A stretch of DNA of 64,000 nt from Pseudomonas sp. JM0905a (GTDB lineage: Bacteria; Pseudomonadota; Gammaproteobacteria; Pseudomonadales; Pseudomonadaceae): NCBI RefSeq assembly GCF_014700075.1, contig NZ_JACXBU010000011.1, positions 84,328 to 148,327 on the forward strand, read 5' to 3'. The notes under the pieces are model-generated. The model did no database searches, was not told where the DNA came from, and saw only the letters and a program-made list of their open reading frames with translations. A program made the translations under genes and the position numbers. Positions 45,493-54,395 of the stretch are shown here, one piece after another; the first letter of the stretch is position 1; every line of letters begins with the position of its first letter.

Positions 45493-45789
45493 TCAAACCA
45501 GCGGCAGGTGTTTGGTCACGCAGTGGATCCCGCCACCGCCGGCGGCGATCGGGTCGATGTTGAGCTGCTCCACCACCCGCCCCGGATAGAGCGTCGTCAG
45601 CAGGTCCTTGCAGTACTTGTCCGCTGCCGCGTCGCCGAACTGCGGGGCGATGACGGCGCCATTGATCGGCAGGTAGTGGATGTAGCCCGGCGCAAAATCC
45701 GGGTTGTTGCGCATGTCGGCAGCCACCATCGGACGTGCCTTGGCACTGGAGGTGGGATAACCGGTGGCGAGGCTATTTGGCAAGTTCAA
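45493..45789 (-). pseudogene. Agmatine deiminase C-terminal remnant
   Basis: About 98 codons containing APGYIHYLPINGAVIAPQFGD, LLTTLYPGRVVEQLNIDPIAAGGGGIHCVTKHLP. This is the last third of the agmatine/peptidylarginine deiminase family, with the active-site cysteine of GGIHC still present. The preceding two thirds (about 250 residues) are missing; upstream there is only unrelated sequence and the epoxide hydrolase relic. It is a deletion remnant, although its frame is still open. Confidence 0.8.
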
Positions 45790-45902
45790 GCTGGGGATAG
45801 ATTCCTACCTGCCCTTGACCCCGCTCATGTCCGGCAGCCGATGCAGATGACCCAGCGGCCGGCCAAGAGGAAAACATCCAAGCGCCTGCTCTCCCTGATT
45901 CA

Positions 45903-46230
45903 ATGGCGGCCATTCAGACTGATGCGGCCCCTTCTTCCGCTGCTGATGCGATTCGCCCGTTCCGCGCCGATGTATCGCAATCGGCACTCGACGATCTTCG
46001 TCGCCGCCTGGCCGGATCGGGGAACCGTCCCGGTTCGTTCCAAAGGCGGACAGCTCGACAAGGTTCAAGCGCTGGAAGGCCGGGTTGGCCGACTGGTCCT
46101 ACGACAAGTACGGCGAGTGGGTATTCGCCCACGGCGAACCGGAGTGCGCCTTCACCCGCGACGAGAGGCTGGACAACATCTCGCGCTACTGGCTCACCAA
46201 CACGAGGACATCCAGCGCATTCCTCGATTG
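45903..46230 (+). pseudogene. Collapsed epoxide hydrolase relic
   Basis: The frame from 45903 reads like the epoxide hydrolase N-terminus (IRPFRADVSQSALDDLRRRLAGS). From about 46065 another frame reads KAGLADWSYDKYGEWVF and then TRDERLDNISRYWLTNT, the C-terminal half of the same family, ending at a stop near 46230. The catalytic middle (about 200 residues) is gone and the two ends are out of frame, so the gene is dead. It lies on the opposite strand to the agmatine deiminase remnant next to it. Confidence 0.75.
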
Positions 46231-46237
46231 AAAAACT

Positions 46238-46266
46238 GCCCGCCCGCGAGTTTTTCGCGGGCGGGC
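46238..46266 (-). terminator. Terminator of the Hsp20 operon
   Basis: GCCCGCCCGCGA/TCGCGGGCGGGC, a 12-bp perfect stem with a short T-rich loop, followed on the minus strand by AGTTTTTC; about 65 bp after the last Hsp20 stop. Confidence 0.8.
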
Positions 46267-46331
46267 TGCCGCGGTGACGAGGCAATTTCCCTTGCCTGTA
46301 TCCGGCAGGATGATCGCCAGGCTGCTCGGTG

Positions 46332-46835
46332 TCAGCCCGAGCGAACCTCGATGCGCCGGCCACGTGCACGCGCTTCCTTGGGCAGTTCGATACGCAGCAC
46401 GCCGTTGCTGCACTTGGCCCTGGCCTTCTCGGCAATGACTGGCGCAGGAAGCTGGAAGCTGCGCCGGAAACTGCCGAACGTGCACTGGCGGACACGGTAG
46501 CGCCCATTCCCCCGTTCCTGCTCGACTCGCTTTTCACCGCGAATGAGCAGAACATCTTCCCGCACCTCCAGCTCAAGATCCTCCTTCACCATCCCTGGTA
46601 CCTCCAGCCGGACGACTATTTGTTCGCCATCCTCATAGAGATCGCCCGCCAGCAGTCCCCAGTTCGCGGCAAGCGCCGGCGGCGAGGAGGTATCTTCCGG
46701 TGAGCTCCTGCTTCGATTGACGGGAGTGAAACGCGTCAGCGCCTCGCTGGCACGATCGCGAAGCTGACGCCAGCCCTCCCCCAGCGAATGCCAGGTTTCC
46801 TCCAGGCCATGCCTGAACTCAGCTAGTTTATCCAT
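46332..46835 (-). CDS. Hsp20/alpha-crystallin small heat shock protein (third of operon)
   Basis: A 167-residue small heat shock protein. A polar N-terminal arm of about 60 residues precedes the alpha-crystallin domain, with DLYEDGEQIVVRLEVPGMVKEDLELEVREDVLLIRGEKR and the terminal strand GVLRIELPKEAR. It is an ATP-independent holdase. It lies 27 bp after the second Hsp20 gene on the same strand and ends before a strong terminator. Confidence 0.9.
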   Translation of the reverse strand: MDKLAEFRHGLEETWHSLGEGWRQLRDRASEALTRFTPVNRSRSSPEDTSSPPALAANWGLLAGDLYEDGEQIVVRLEVPGMVKEDLELEVREDVLLIRGEKRVEQERGNGRYRVRQCTFGSFRRSFQLPAPVIAEKARAKCSNGVLRIELPKEARARGRRIEVRSG

Positions 46836-46861
46836 GGGTTGACCTCCTTTTGCTCAGGGGT

Positions 46862-47233
46862 CTACTCGCTTCTCACGGCGATCTTCCGCGGTTGGGCATG
46901 CGCGTGCTTGGGAATACGCAAATTCAGCACACCGTCCCGCAACTGAGCGTCGATCTGTGTGGTATCCAGCTCGGAGCTCAAGGTGAAAGCTCGCCGGAAG
47001 CGCGAGATCTGGACTTCGGCATAAACGGCTTCCAGCTGTTCGGACATCGCCGGCATGATCTCCCCTTCCAGCACAAGCGTGTCACCCTCCACATTGACCA
47101 CGAGACGCTCCTTGGGCACCCCCGGAAGGTCCGCGAACACCTGGATTCCGTTGTCATCTTCAAAGACATCGACACGCGGCAGCAGTGTTTGGGTTTCAGG
47201 CTCGCCGCGCACGACCGCTTGCTTGTCGTTCAT
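46862..47233 (-). CDS. Hsp20 small heat shock protein (second of operon)
   Basis: A 123-residue protein made almost entirely of one alpha-crystallin domain: PRVDVFEDDNGIQVFADLPGVPKERLVVNVEGDTLVLEGEI and DAQLRDGVLNLRIPKHAHAQPRKIAV. It has a very short N-terminal arm, which in this family often means smaller oligomers. It is located between the other two Hsp20 genes, 27 bp from each. Confidence 0.92.
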   Translation of the reverse strand: MNDKQAVVRGEPETQTLLPRVDVFEDDNGIQVFADLPGVPKERLVVNVEGDTLVLEGEIMPAMSEQLEAVYAEVQISRFRRAFTLSSELDTTQIDAQLRDGVLNLRIPKHAHAQPRKIAVRSE

Positions 47234-47260
47234 GGTGACTCCTCCGTCAAACCAATGCTG

Positions 47261-47716
47261 TTACTGAATGGCTATGCGCCTGGGCTGCGCAGCCTCGCGC
47301 CGAAGCAGCGAGATACGAAGGACGCCGTCGCAATAGTGAGCCTCGACCTTGTCGGTATCGACCTCATCGTTGAGGCTCACGGTGCGCTTGAAGCGTCCGG
47401 AATAACGCTCGTTGGCATACACGGAGCAGCTGCCTTCCTCCGTGCTGCGCGCCGGTCGGCGTTCGCCGGATATCGATAACAACCCTCGGTGAATCTGCAC
47501 ATCGAGGTCGTTCGGATCGACGCCGGGAACGAAGGCGTAGACTTCCATGCTGGACGGCGTGCTTCCCACGTTGATCGCAGGAAAAGCACCACTGGCCAAG
47601 GCACGAATGCTGCCCGGGCGCCCGAGGCCAGGCCCCAGGACTTGTTGCAGTTCGCGCTGGAGCCGTTCGAACTCGGCAATGGGATCGCTCGACAGATTAA
47701 GAAGGGACTCGTACAT
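47261..47716 (-). CDS. Hsp20 small heat shock protein (first of operon)
   Basis: A 151-residue small heat shock protein: N-terminal arm SDPIAEFERLQRELQQVLGPG, then INVGSTPSSMEVYAFVPGVDPNDLDVQIHRGLLSISGERR and VEAHYCDGVLRISLLRREAAQPRRI. The ATG at 47716 follows AAGGAGG; an in-frame start further up (47788) is less likely. It is the first gene of the trio and has a sigma32-like promoter upstream. Confidence 0.9.
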   Translation of the reverse strand: MYESLLNLSSDPIAEFERLQRELQQVLGPGLGRPGSIRALASGAFPAINVGSTPSSMEVYAFVPGVDPNDLDVQIHRGLLSISGERRPARSTEEGSCSVYANERYSGRFKRTVSLNDEVDTDKVEAHYCDGVLRISLLRREAAQPRRIAIQ

Positions 47717-47794
47717 GACAAACCTCCTTCCAGCTGACTGACATGATCTCGACCAGGAGGTACGAAGCACCCCGCTCCGCCCTCTCACGACGGG

Positions 47795-47824
47795 AAATAT
47801 GTAAGCGGTCTCGCGCTTTTCAAG
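47795..47824 (-). promoter_or_regulatory. Sigma32-like heat shock promoter
   Basis: On the minus strand CTTGAAA (47824-47818) is followed, after an 11-base GC-rich spacer, by CTTACATATTT (47805-47795). This resembles the RpoH consensus CTTGAAA and CCCCATNT, although the -10 is imperfect. It stands about 80 bp before the first Hsp20 gene. Confidence 0.65.
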
Positions 47825-47972
47825 TCCCGGCTTAAACGAATATGGAATTAGATATTCCTACCCTTTTGCAGGTTGAATCTTTGCCCTGGCCCCACTGGAT
47901 GTAGTCCGGGGAACAGCTCAAATCCGGGCCTTTCAAACTCGGCCCCAAGAAACCGGGCGGGGGGCAAGCGCT

Positions 47973-48683
47973 TCAGGCTGGGCGCAGGGGGCCGGAGGAG
48001 AATGCGCCTTCCCCCAAGGAAAAATCCGCGGGATCGAACCTCTCGGTCGTGTCCATCCGAATGCCTCGCAGGCCCGCTGTTTCCAGGTGAGATGCGTATA
48101 GAAGCTCGGAGAAATAGCTGATCAGGATGGAGCGACGCCTTTCTCCAGTCCGGTTCCGACTGCCCGCATGCACCAGATCGACATCGAACACCAGGATGTC
48201 ACCAGCGGAGCCGGATAGCTGCACGGATCGGGACTCGTCATTGAAGTCGAATGGCGGCTCCCCCTGCGCCGGGCGATGACTGCCAGGGACGATACGAGTC
48301 GCTCCGTTCTCGGGGCCGTAATCGTCGAGGTAAGCCAGGGCGTTCACCATGTCGCCCGGCCGCTGGGCCGACAGGTCGCGGTGCAGGCGCTGATGGCCGC
48401 CATCTGCCAGTGGTTCTCGCCCCTCCACCTGCGAAAGGAAGAACCGTTCCCCGATCAACTCACCCACCACCGCCAGCACCCCAGGCAGACGGCACACAGC
48501 CTGAATCCTCGAATCACAGTCCAGTTGCGAATGGCGCCAATCCATGCCACGCGGCACAGGCCATTGACTCGATGGTTTCACGCCCGCATCGAACACGGCG
48601 CGAAGCTCATCCAACCACTGCGCCGGAATCACGCGACGGAGCAGCATGTAGCCATCTCGATGGAGTTGTTCGCGGTCAGTCAT
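47973..48683 (-). CDS. Phytanoyl-CoA dioxygenase (PhyH)-family protein
   Basis: A 236-residue 2-oxoglutarate/Fe(II) oxygenase fold. It has LHRDGYMLLRRVIPAQWLDELRAVF at the start, the HxD iron pair in QRLHRDLSAQRPGDMVNALAYLDDYGPENGATRIVPGSHRP, and the distal histidine with arginines in VDLVHAGSRNRTGERRRSILISY. All key residues are present. The substrate is unknown; relatives hydroxylate small molecules such as ectoine or phytanoyl-CoA. It is a single gene on the minus strand. Confidence 0.85.
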   Translation of the reverse strand: MTDREQLHRDGYMLLRRVIPAQWLDELRAVFDAGVKPSSQWPVPRGMDWRHSQLDCDSRIQAVCRLPGVLAVVGELIGERFFLSQVEGREPLADGGHQRLHRDLSAQRPGDMVNALAYLDDYGPENGATRIVPGSHRPAQGEPPFDFNDESRSVQLSGSAGDILVFDVDLVHAGSRNRTGERRRSILISYFSELLYASHLETAGLRGIRMDTTERFDPADFSLGEGAFSSGPLRPA

Positions 48684-48863
48684 GGTTTCCTCAATTCCGT
48701 TTTTCCCAACGCGTCCTGCAGAACTGCCCGGAGCCAGACTAGAGCATCAAGTGATGGTCGGGCCAATGATGCGGAAATGTAGCGTCAGTGAACGGCACGA
48801 TCAGAAGGACCTGCACGACTTCCGCTTGCCCAATGGACGCCCCGAGCCCGTTCGAGGCTTCGT

Positions 48864-49217
48864 TCACTTGCCGTAACCAGGGTCCATGTAAAACGGCACC
48901 TTGGCATTTTCCTGGTACTCGTCCCAGAAGGCGCACGTTCGGAAGTCCTTGTGGTCGACGTTGTCGTTGGCATCGAAGCTGACCATGTACGGCTGACGCT
49001 CGCCCATGTGGGTGAACAGGTACTCATTGCAAGTGCCAGGCTGGGCCTTGCGCGTCGCGGTCAAGGCCGGCCTACCACCAATTTCAAGAACCTGCTGTTT
49101 GCTCATACCCGTTTGGACTTTCGCCACCAACGGCTCGTCGCGATAGGTCACGGGGTTGCCGAAACAGCCACCGAGCGCCGCGAGCGCGAGGATCATTACA
49201 AATTGCAGTTTTTTCAT
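48864..49217 (-). CDS. osmE: Osmotically inducible lipoprotein OsmE
   Basis: A 117-residue lipoprotein with a lipobox (LAALGGC) at about residue 18 and a SmpA/OmlA-like domain: DEPLVAKVQTGMSKQQVLEIGGRPALTATR, GTCNEYLF, then YMVSFDANDNVDHKDFRTCAFWDEYQENA. This matches OsmE in length and layout. It is anchored in the membrane on the periplasmic side; its function is not established. Transcribed alone. Confidence 0.85.
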   Translation of the reverse strand: MKKLQFVMILALAALGGCFGNPVTYRDEPLVAKVQTGMSKQQVLEIGGRPALTATRKAQPGTCNEYLFTHMGERQPYMVSFDANDNVDHKDFRTCAFWDEYQENAKVPFYMDPGYGK

Positions 49218-49259
49218 GGCCGCTCTCCTGATGCGAATGCGCCAAGGAGAATCTCGATC

Positions 49260-49550
49260 TTGAGGGCACTACCTGAAAGTAAAGTCCCCTTCTCGATTTA
49301 CGAACGGCCTACAGCGGACTCGCTCCAGCAGCGATGGGTGCTTGCCGATGGCTATCGCTTCGGTGAATTCGTCCTCCTTTTGGAGTATGTCCGCCTTTTT
49401 GCTCCCGACTACTATCCGCCGGCTAGCCGACCGGCCAGGCGTCTTGAGGCCATACTGATACAGACTTGGCGGGCCACGATGAACCTCATTGCGCCGGTGG
49501 CTGGACGCTTGGGGAACCGTCCGGATGGGCGGCTTGGCTTTGCGCTGTAA
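49260..49550 (+). CDS. Possible hypothetical protein
   Basis: A 96-codon frame starting at TTG 49260 with AAGGAG about ten bases upstream: SKVPFSIYERPTADSLQQRW, then GYRFGEFVLLLEYVRLFAPDYYPP and RRLEAILIQTWRATMNL. Codon use is mixed, neither clearly coding nor clearly random. It ends about 35 bp before the secreted protein gene at 49585 on the same strand, so the two could form a unit. I recognise no family; the opposite-strand frame in the same place looks less protein-like. Confidence 0.4.
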   Translation: MRALPESKVPFSIYERPTADSLQQRWVLADGYRFGEFVLLLEYVRLFAPDYYPPASRPARRLEAILIQTWRATMNLIAPVAGRLGNRPDGRLGFAL

Positions 49551-49584
49551 CCCGACATAACAACAAGAATCAAGGATGTGGATC

Positions 49585-50334
49585 ATGGGAAAGAAGTCGC
49601 TGCTGTTCCTGTTGTGCCTGATTTGCCCGCTGGCCTGGGGAGATGGCCGAAGCGCCGGGCAGTTCAGTGAAATCCTCAGTCGCAGCCAATTGATGTGTGC
49701 CAGTGCGATGGTCTATTTCAATCCGGCCGAACGCACGCCCGACCCACGCGGTTTGAACGCCACCTACGAGCACCTCAATATGATGGAAACCTACATGGTG
49801 CAACTGGGGCAGCCGGAACCGTTGGTGCAGCCACTGCGCGCCATGAAGGACGTATTCGACACCCTCGATCAACTGCCTCGGACCAAGCGCGAGCGTTACC
49901 CGGAGCTGATCCAGCAATTGCTCAGCCATCAGCGACAGCTGCAACAGGCGGCCGCCACGGCTTATGCCAGTGCGGGACCTGATCCGGCCGCCGCCGACCT
50001 CTGGGCACAAAGCCAAGCCCTGGCCACGCTGTTGCTGGACTACCAGGTTCGCCGCTACCCGCTGCCGCAGAGAGCTGGCCTGACGCTGACGCCAGCTCAG
50101 GCAAAGGCGCTCGACCAGGTGATCGAGCAGCGTTTCGAGGCGCTGATGGCGCGCCATACCGAACAGGCCGAAGTCTTGTCGAAGGCCAAATCCAGCTACC
50201 TGTTCGTACGTCCGCAACTGCAGCAGATGGCGAGCGGTGGTAGCGCTGGCAGCGGTGGTCCTGAGTTCTATCTCAATCGCGCCTCCGGGGATCTGGACGA
50301 GCTGGCGGCTGCGGTGCCGACTCCCTCCCCCTGA
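49585..50334 (+). CDS. Secreted helical protein of unknown function
   Basis: A 249-residue protein with a signal peptide (MGKKSLLFLLCLICPLAWG). The mature part is mostly helical: FSEILSRSQLMCASAMVYFNPAE, RYPELIQQLLSHQRQLQQAAATAY, and a C-terminal glycine-rich stretch (MASGGSAGSGGPEF). The ATG at 49585 is at the better distance from AAGG than the in-frame one at 49576. No family recognised. It is on the same strand as the chemoreceptor gene that follows after 284 bp. Confidence 0.65.
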   Translation: MGKKSLLFLLCLICPLAWGDGRSAGQFSEILSRSQLMCASAMVYFNPAERTPDPRGLNATYEHLNMMETYMVQLGQPEPLVQPLRAMKDVFDTLDQLPRTKRERYPELIQQLLSHQRQLQQAAATAYASAGPDPAAADLWAQSQALATLLLDYQVRRYPLPQRAGLTLTPAQAKALDQVIEQRFEALMARHTEQAEVLSKAKSSYLFVRPQLQQMASGGSAGSGGPEFYLNRASGDLDELAAAVPTPSP

Positions 50335-50618
50335 ATCGGGTATTGCCTCACCCTGCCGCCGCTGATGCGGCTGCCTCCCACGGACACGCAGTCCAACAGA
50401 AGACGGGCAATCGGCCCTTCGGGCATCTGTCGCGAAATGAAAAGTGCCTGACAGCCAAAGCGAAGTCGGGGCGAACCGTCATTCCTAGGATCGTGAGCTC
50501 CGGGCCGTGGCTGCGTCACGCAGCAACGTGACCCTGCACACCGGTTTCCCCTGGTCTGTCGTGGCGGGGATTCCCCAGCCCATACCTATCCGCAGCGTTG
50601 CATTCAGCAGGAATACAG

Positions 50619-52184
50619 ATGCGCAAGAACATGCCGATTACCCAACGGGAGCGAGACCTCCCGGCCCACCAGCATCTGACCTCGGTCACCGATTGCAACG
50701 GCATCATCACCTACGCCAATGACGAGTTTGTCGCTGTCAGCGGCTTCAGCCGCGAGCAACTGATCGGCAGCCCGCACAACCTGGTGCGCCACCCGGACAT
50801 GCCGGAGCAGGTATTCGGGCAGATGTGGGACTACCTCAAGGCCGGCAAAAGCTGGATGGGCATCGTCAAGAACCGCTGCAGCAATGGCGATTTCTACTGG
50901 GTCAACGCCTACGTCACGCCGATTCTCGAGGCCGGACGTGTGGTGGGCTACGAGTCGGTGAGAACCCGTCCTGATGCCGGGCAGGTGCGTCGCGCCGAGC
51001 GCCTCTATGCGCGGCTCAATAGTGGCCGGGCGGCCAGTTCCATGGGAGAGAAGCTGGGCGTGGCAGCGCGCTTCCTGCTGCTGCCACTGCTCGGCGCGCT
51101 GCTGGGCGCGGCCTTGTACGCCGAAGGGCATGCGGGGTTCGGCATCGCCAGCGTGCTGTTGCTTACTTTCGGACAAACCCTGGCCACCCTGGGATTCGTG
51201 AAGCGGGCCTTGTCCCGCGTGGCACAGGCAGCACCCAAGGCGTTCGCCAGTGAATTGGTGGCGCGCACCTATACCGACGACACCGGCGCGGTGGCCAGCC
51301 TGCAACTGGCGCTGATCAGCGAGGGTGCGCGGATTCGTACCGCGCTGTGCCGGCTAGGCGATTTCGCCGACCTGACGGCCAACCAGGCCTCGCAGAATGG
51401 CCAGTTGGTGCAACAAGCCGAGCAGGCCCTGCAAGCGCAACAGGTCGAGGCAGAAATGGCAGCCACGGCCATGCACGAGATGGCGACCTCGATCGCTCAG
51501 GTGTCCAGCCACGTGCAGCAGACTGCCCAGGAAGCCCGACAGGTCAGCCAGCTTTCACTGGAGGGCTCTCGACAGGCACAGCAGAGCCGGCTGGTGGTGG
51601 AGAAGCTGGCACAAACCGTGGACCAGATCAGCACGTCGGTTACCGGCCTGGCCATCGAAGCCGAGTCGATCCAGCAGGCGGCGGACATGATTCGCGCCAT
51701 TGCCGAACAGACCAACCTGCTGGCCTTGAATGCGGCCATCGAAGCCGCACGCGTTGGCGAACAGGGACGTGGCTTCGCCGTAGTCGCCGATGAAGTGCGC
51801 GCCCTGGCGTCCAAGACCCAGGAGTCCACTGAGGCCATCCAGCGCATCATTGCCAACCTGCAGGGCGTGGCCGCTCAGTCCGTGACGATCGCACAGCAAG
51901 GCAGCAACGAGGCGCGCAGTGGGGTGGAACGGGTGGTCGAGACTGAAGCTGCCCTCGGCGGCATCACCGTAGCGGTCGAGCGCATCCACCTTATGGCCGA
52001 ACAGATGGCCAGCGCAGCCGGCGAGCAAAGCCGGGTGGCCGAGGATATCTCGCGGCAGATCGGCACCATCTCCGAGGCTGCCGAGCACAATGCCGCGATC
52101 ACCTCGCGCTCTTCCCAGCTGGGCAGTGAGCTGGCAACCACCGCGCATTCCCTGCATGCGCTGGTTGCGCGCTTCAACACCTGA
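50619..52184 (+). CDS. PAS-containing methyl-accepting chemotaxis protein (Aer-like)
   Basis: A 521-residue chemoreceptor. Residues about 20-115 are a PAS domain ([58 protein letters not shown]) as in the redox sensor Aer. Two close transmembrane helices follow (about 148-190), then the signalling domain with the highly conserved tip [47 protein letters not shown]. It probably senses redox state or energy from inside the cell. The ATG at 50619 follows AGGA. Confidence 0.92.
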   Translation: MRKNMPITQRERDLPAHQHLTSVTDCNGIITYANDEFVAVSGFSREQLIGSPHNLVRHPDMPEQVFGQMWDYLKAGKSWMGIVKNRCSNGDFYWVNAYVTPILEAGRVVGYESVRTRPDAGQVRRAERLYARLNSGRAASSMGEKLGVAARFLLLPLLGALLGAALYAEGHAGFGIASVLLLTFGQTLATLGFVKRALSRVAQAAPKAFASELVARTYTDDTGAVASLQLALISEGARIRTALCRLGDFADLTANQASQNGQLVQQAEQALQAQQVEAEMAATAMHEMATSIAQVSSHVQQTAQEARQVSQLSLEGSRQAQQSRLVVEKLAQTVDQISTSVTGLAIEAESIQQAADMIRAIAEQTNLLALNAAIEAARVGEQGRGFAVVADEVRALASKTQESTEAIQRIIANLQGVAAQSVTIAQQGSNEARSGVERVVETEAALGGITVAVERIHLMAEQMASAAGEQSRVAEDISRQIGTISEAAEHNAAITSRSSQLGSELATTAHSLHALVARFNT

Positions 52185-52428
52185 GAACACTGTGTCTCGA
52201 TCGGGTTCCGACCTTGGACCTCGGCGCCAATCTACTGGGGAGCTCGATATTGTTAGCTACGCTTATAGATGGAGGTCCCCGCATACGGGTGACTACATCG
52301 CCTTGAACGACAGCTACTTCGGCTGCAATGGGCGCCCAGAGTGGCGAGCTTTCTCTCGCCGTTTGAGGCGGGGCCATTGGTGGGTTCGTTGATTGCCGTG
52401 TGCTCCGTCGACTGATGGGGTGCGAATC

Positions 52429-52695
52429 ATGGCTATGAATCAAGCAAACCAGCGGCTAAGCCGCGAGCTTCTGGATATGGAACGGCGGTGCGGTGACGCC
52501 ACGGTGGTCATCTGGCAGGTGTCCAAGAGCCTGCCAAAAGTGCCGGCAGGCGCCTTGATGAAGGCAATCGCGCTACTGCACCAGAACATGGATCACTTGG
52601 GGAACATGGTCGATAAAGTCAAGGACGGCAGGGTTGTGGCCGTGAAGTCCCTGACACCCGAGTGGCCAGAAGCAAGAGCGAAACGGCGGATCTAA
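52429..52695 (+). CDS. Small hypothetical protein
   Basis: An 88-residue soluble protein: RLSRELLDMERRCGDATVVIWQVSKSLPKVPAGALMKAIALLHQNMDHLGNMVDKVKDGRVVAVKSL. It is helical with a positively charged end. The ATG at 52429 is the likely start. No family recognised. A zinc-ribbon-like small protein follows on the same strand after 136 bp. Confidence 0.5.
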   Translation: MAMNQANQRLSRELLDMERRCGDATVVIWQVSKSLPKVPAGALMKAIALLHQNMDHLGNMVDKVKDGRVVAVKSLTPEWPEARAKRRI

Positions 52696-52831
52696 GCAGT
52701 CCGCTCTCCCCTCACATCGTAGCCGCCCCCAGGGTAGTAGGTACGCCGGGTGCAACCTTGCCGGAGAGTTGCCGTTTATTCCAGACGGGGCGGTATGACG
52801 CGCGGCGTATCGTCCGTGGCGGAGGTGGAAA

Positions 52832-53029
52832 ATGGTCCAACTCCAGAAATTCAAGTGCCAGGCACCGGACTGCGGGGAGTGGTCGGATGTCGAACTGCAC
52901 TACGACCCAAGCTATGCAGCGCAGACGGTGTGCTGCGCGAAATGCGGAACCAAGCACTTTGCCATTCAATTGCCCACTCCAGACGGGCAGCCAGTGCAGT
53001 TCAAGATAATGCTGCCTGGTGCAGTGTAA
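52832..53029 (+). CDS. Small zinc-ribbon-like protein
   Basis: A 65-residue protein with FKCQAPDCGEWSDVEL and VCCAKCGTKHFAIQL: one Cys-x4-Cys pair and one CCxxC pair about 25 residues apart, as in zinc ribbons. GGAGG stands directly before the ATG at 52832. It probably binds one zinc; its partner is unknown. No family recognised. Confidence 0.55.
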   Translation: MVQLQKFKCQAPDCGEWSDVELHYDPSYAAQTVCCAKCGTKHFAIQLPTPDGQPVQFKIMLPGAV

Positions 53030-53520
53030 GGGCGCGGGCATGACGCTCGCGAAGTAAACATCCACGCTCGTAGCACCTGGACTTGCGGTAGCCCCCTGGA
53101 CGGGGGCGAATCCACTACCGAGCACCACATCGACCTCGTTCGCCCGGTCTGGACCGCAAGGTGCGCTGTTTGCACCGACTTCAGGACCCGCTTCGGCCCC
53201 AGGCCACACCGCCGGTGCGCACGGCGCACCCTACCCGACCGCCTTCATCCTGCTAGCCCGAGCATTCGAATCGCCGCAGGCAGAGCCGATGACTCAGGAC
53301 GTGATTTCCCACGTTCAAATGATTTCCCCACCACCGGCCGCTTCATTCGCGCTCAGGTGGATGGGCGGTGATCCTGGGGCAATGGATGGGACTGCACGCT
53401 TCAGGTAGACGTCTAGGCTCATGGGTGCCCCACCCTCTTAGGGGGCATCTGCGCCTCTGGCAGGCTAACGCTCTGTCGGGGGCGCTTTGATTTTGGGCGG
53501 CCCCCGGGACCGATCTGGGC
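53030..53520. other. Gap with no recognisable gene
   Basis: About 490 bases. A 'GGTGCGC...GCGCACCCTAC' dispersed element lies at about 53208-53235. The GC-rich remainder, with several stops in all frames, looks like decayed sequence bordering the oxidase fragment. Confidence 0.4.
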
Positions 53521-53800
53521 CTACCAGCAGTGGGCACGCTTCCCTCCCCAAATAGTGGTGGAAGTCACCCAGGAAGGCGCCAAGCCCAACATCGTCTACA
53601 ACCCCGGCGTAGCGTCGAGCCTGAACTCCGCCATCGACCAGACGCACGCACTGCGCCCGGCGTTCCACCCCGACTTGCCAGATCAAAGGACGCTGAAACT
53701 CTGGACCTTCAACGGCACCCTGCCGCCCAAGCTGCTGATCGGTCGTTACCACGAGTCGATCCTGTTCCGTCACCATAACCGTCTGCCGGACGATCCGACG
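53521..53800 (+). pseudogene. Multicopper oxidase internal fragment
   Basis: About 93 codons from the frame through 53555: AYQQWARFPPQ, VVEVTQEGAKPNIVYNPGV, LDQRT-type region, LWTFNGTLPPKLLIGRYHES and ILFRHHNRLPDD. This is the N-terminal cupredoxin part of a bilirubin oxidase/CotA-like multicopper oxidase. No start is visible, no copper-ligand histidine cluster follows, and after RLPDD the sequence switches to transposase DNA. It is a scrap. Confidence 0.65.
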
Positions 53801-53905
53801 CACGCGGTCGCGATTGTTGACCGCCTTGAGCTTGCTGCCGTCGATGGCCACCAACGCTTCGGCAAGCAGGACCTTGAGTGCTGGGTGGCGAGGTCTGGCA
53901 ACGGT
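53800..53905 (-). mobile_element. IS1182-like transposase scrap
   Basis: On the minus strand HPALKVLLAEALVAIDGSKLKAVNNRDR is the sequence around the DDE catalytic core start of IS1182-family transposases (AIDGSKFKAVNNRDRN in the family). Only about 30 codons are seen, joined directly to the oxidase fragment. No terminal inverted repeats could be found. Confidence 0.55.
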
Positions 53906-54395
53906 TGAGGCCAGACAGTCGATGCCGCCCACATCCACGGTACCAACGCACTAGCAAGGCAAACGCCAAACACTGCGCCAAACGCCTGCCACGTAGTAAA
54001 CGCAATCTGATCTTTGCCATCGCCGATGACGCCGAACCACTCACGCTGGTCAACTTGCTGACCGAACTCCGGGAGTAGGCCGATCCTGCGGAACATCGAA
54101 AGCTGCCGCTTTCGAGTGGAAATCTACGGCCAGTAGCTGCCTGTCATTGGCCACCAATCAGGGCGTGACATTCGTCGCGATAGCACCGGCAACTGCTGGT
54201 TCCACACGGGGGGCAAAGGCAACAAGGCGGCCAGGATCAGCGTGCGGGTTATTGCATTCAGACCTTTCTGGTGCGCCACTGCCAGCACCTGCAGTTGCCT
54301 CCCCTGCCCTCCGCCAACGAGAAAACTCCGCTGAATCGCCCCCTACGGCTTTGGCCTGACACGGGAGCACGGGCCGGGTCTTCCGCGTGAGGAAA
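53906..54395. other. Gap with no recognisable gene
   Basis: About 490 bases between the transposase scrap and the LysR gene. A short plus-strand frame ending near 54078 (NLIFAIADDAEPLTLVNLLTELRE) has no start or family. It looks like decayed sequence. Confidence 0.35.

Noticed and set aside
46238..46266. Hairpin as an RNA thermometer of the Hsp20 genes
   Set aside because: It lies downstream of the operon and is followed by a U-tract, so it is a terminator; no clear ROSE-type hairpin was seen in the leader.
45454..46500. Plus-strand frame of about 350 codons across the relic region
   Set aside because: It runs through the deiminase remnant and the Hsp20 gene in the wrong sense, and fits none of the recognisable pieces.
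53878..54078. Short frame ending LTLVNLLTELRE as a gene
   Set aside because: It starts inside the transposase scrap, has no ribosome site and no recognisable family.
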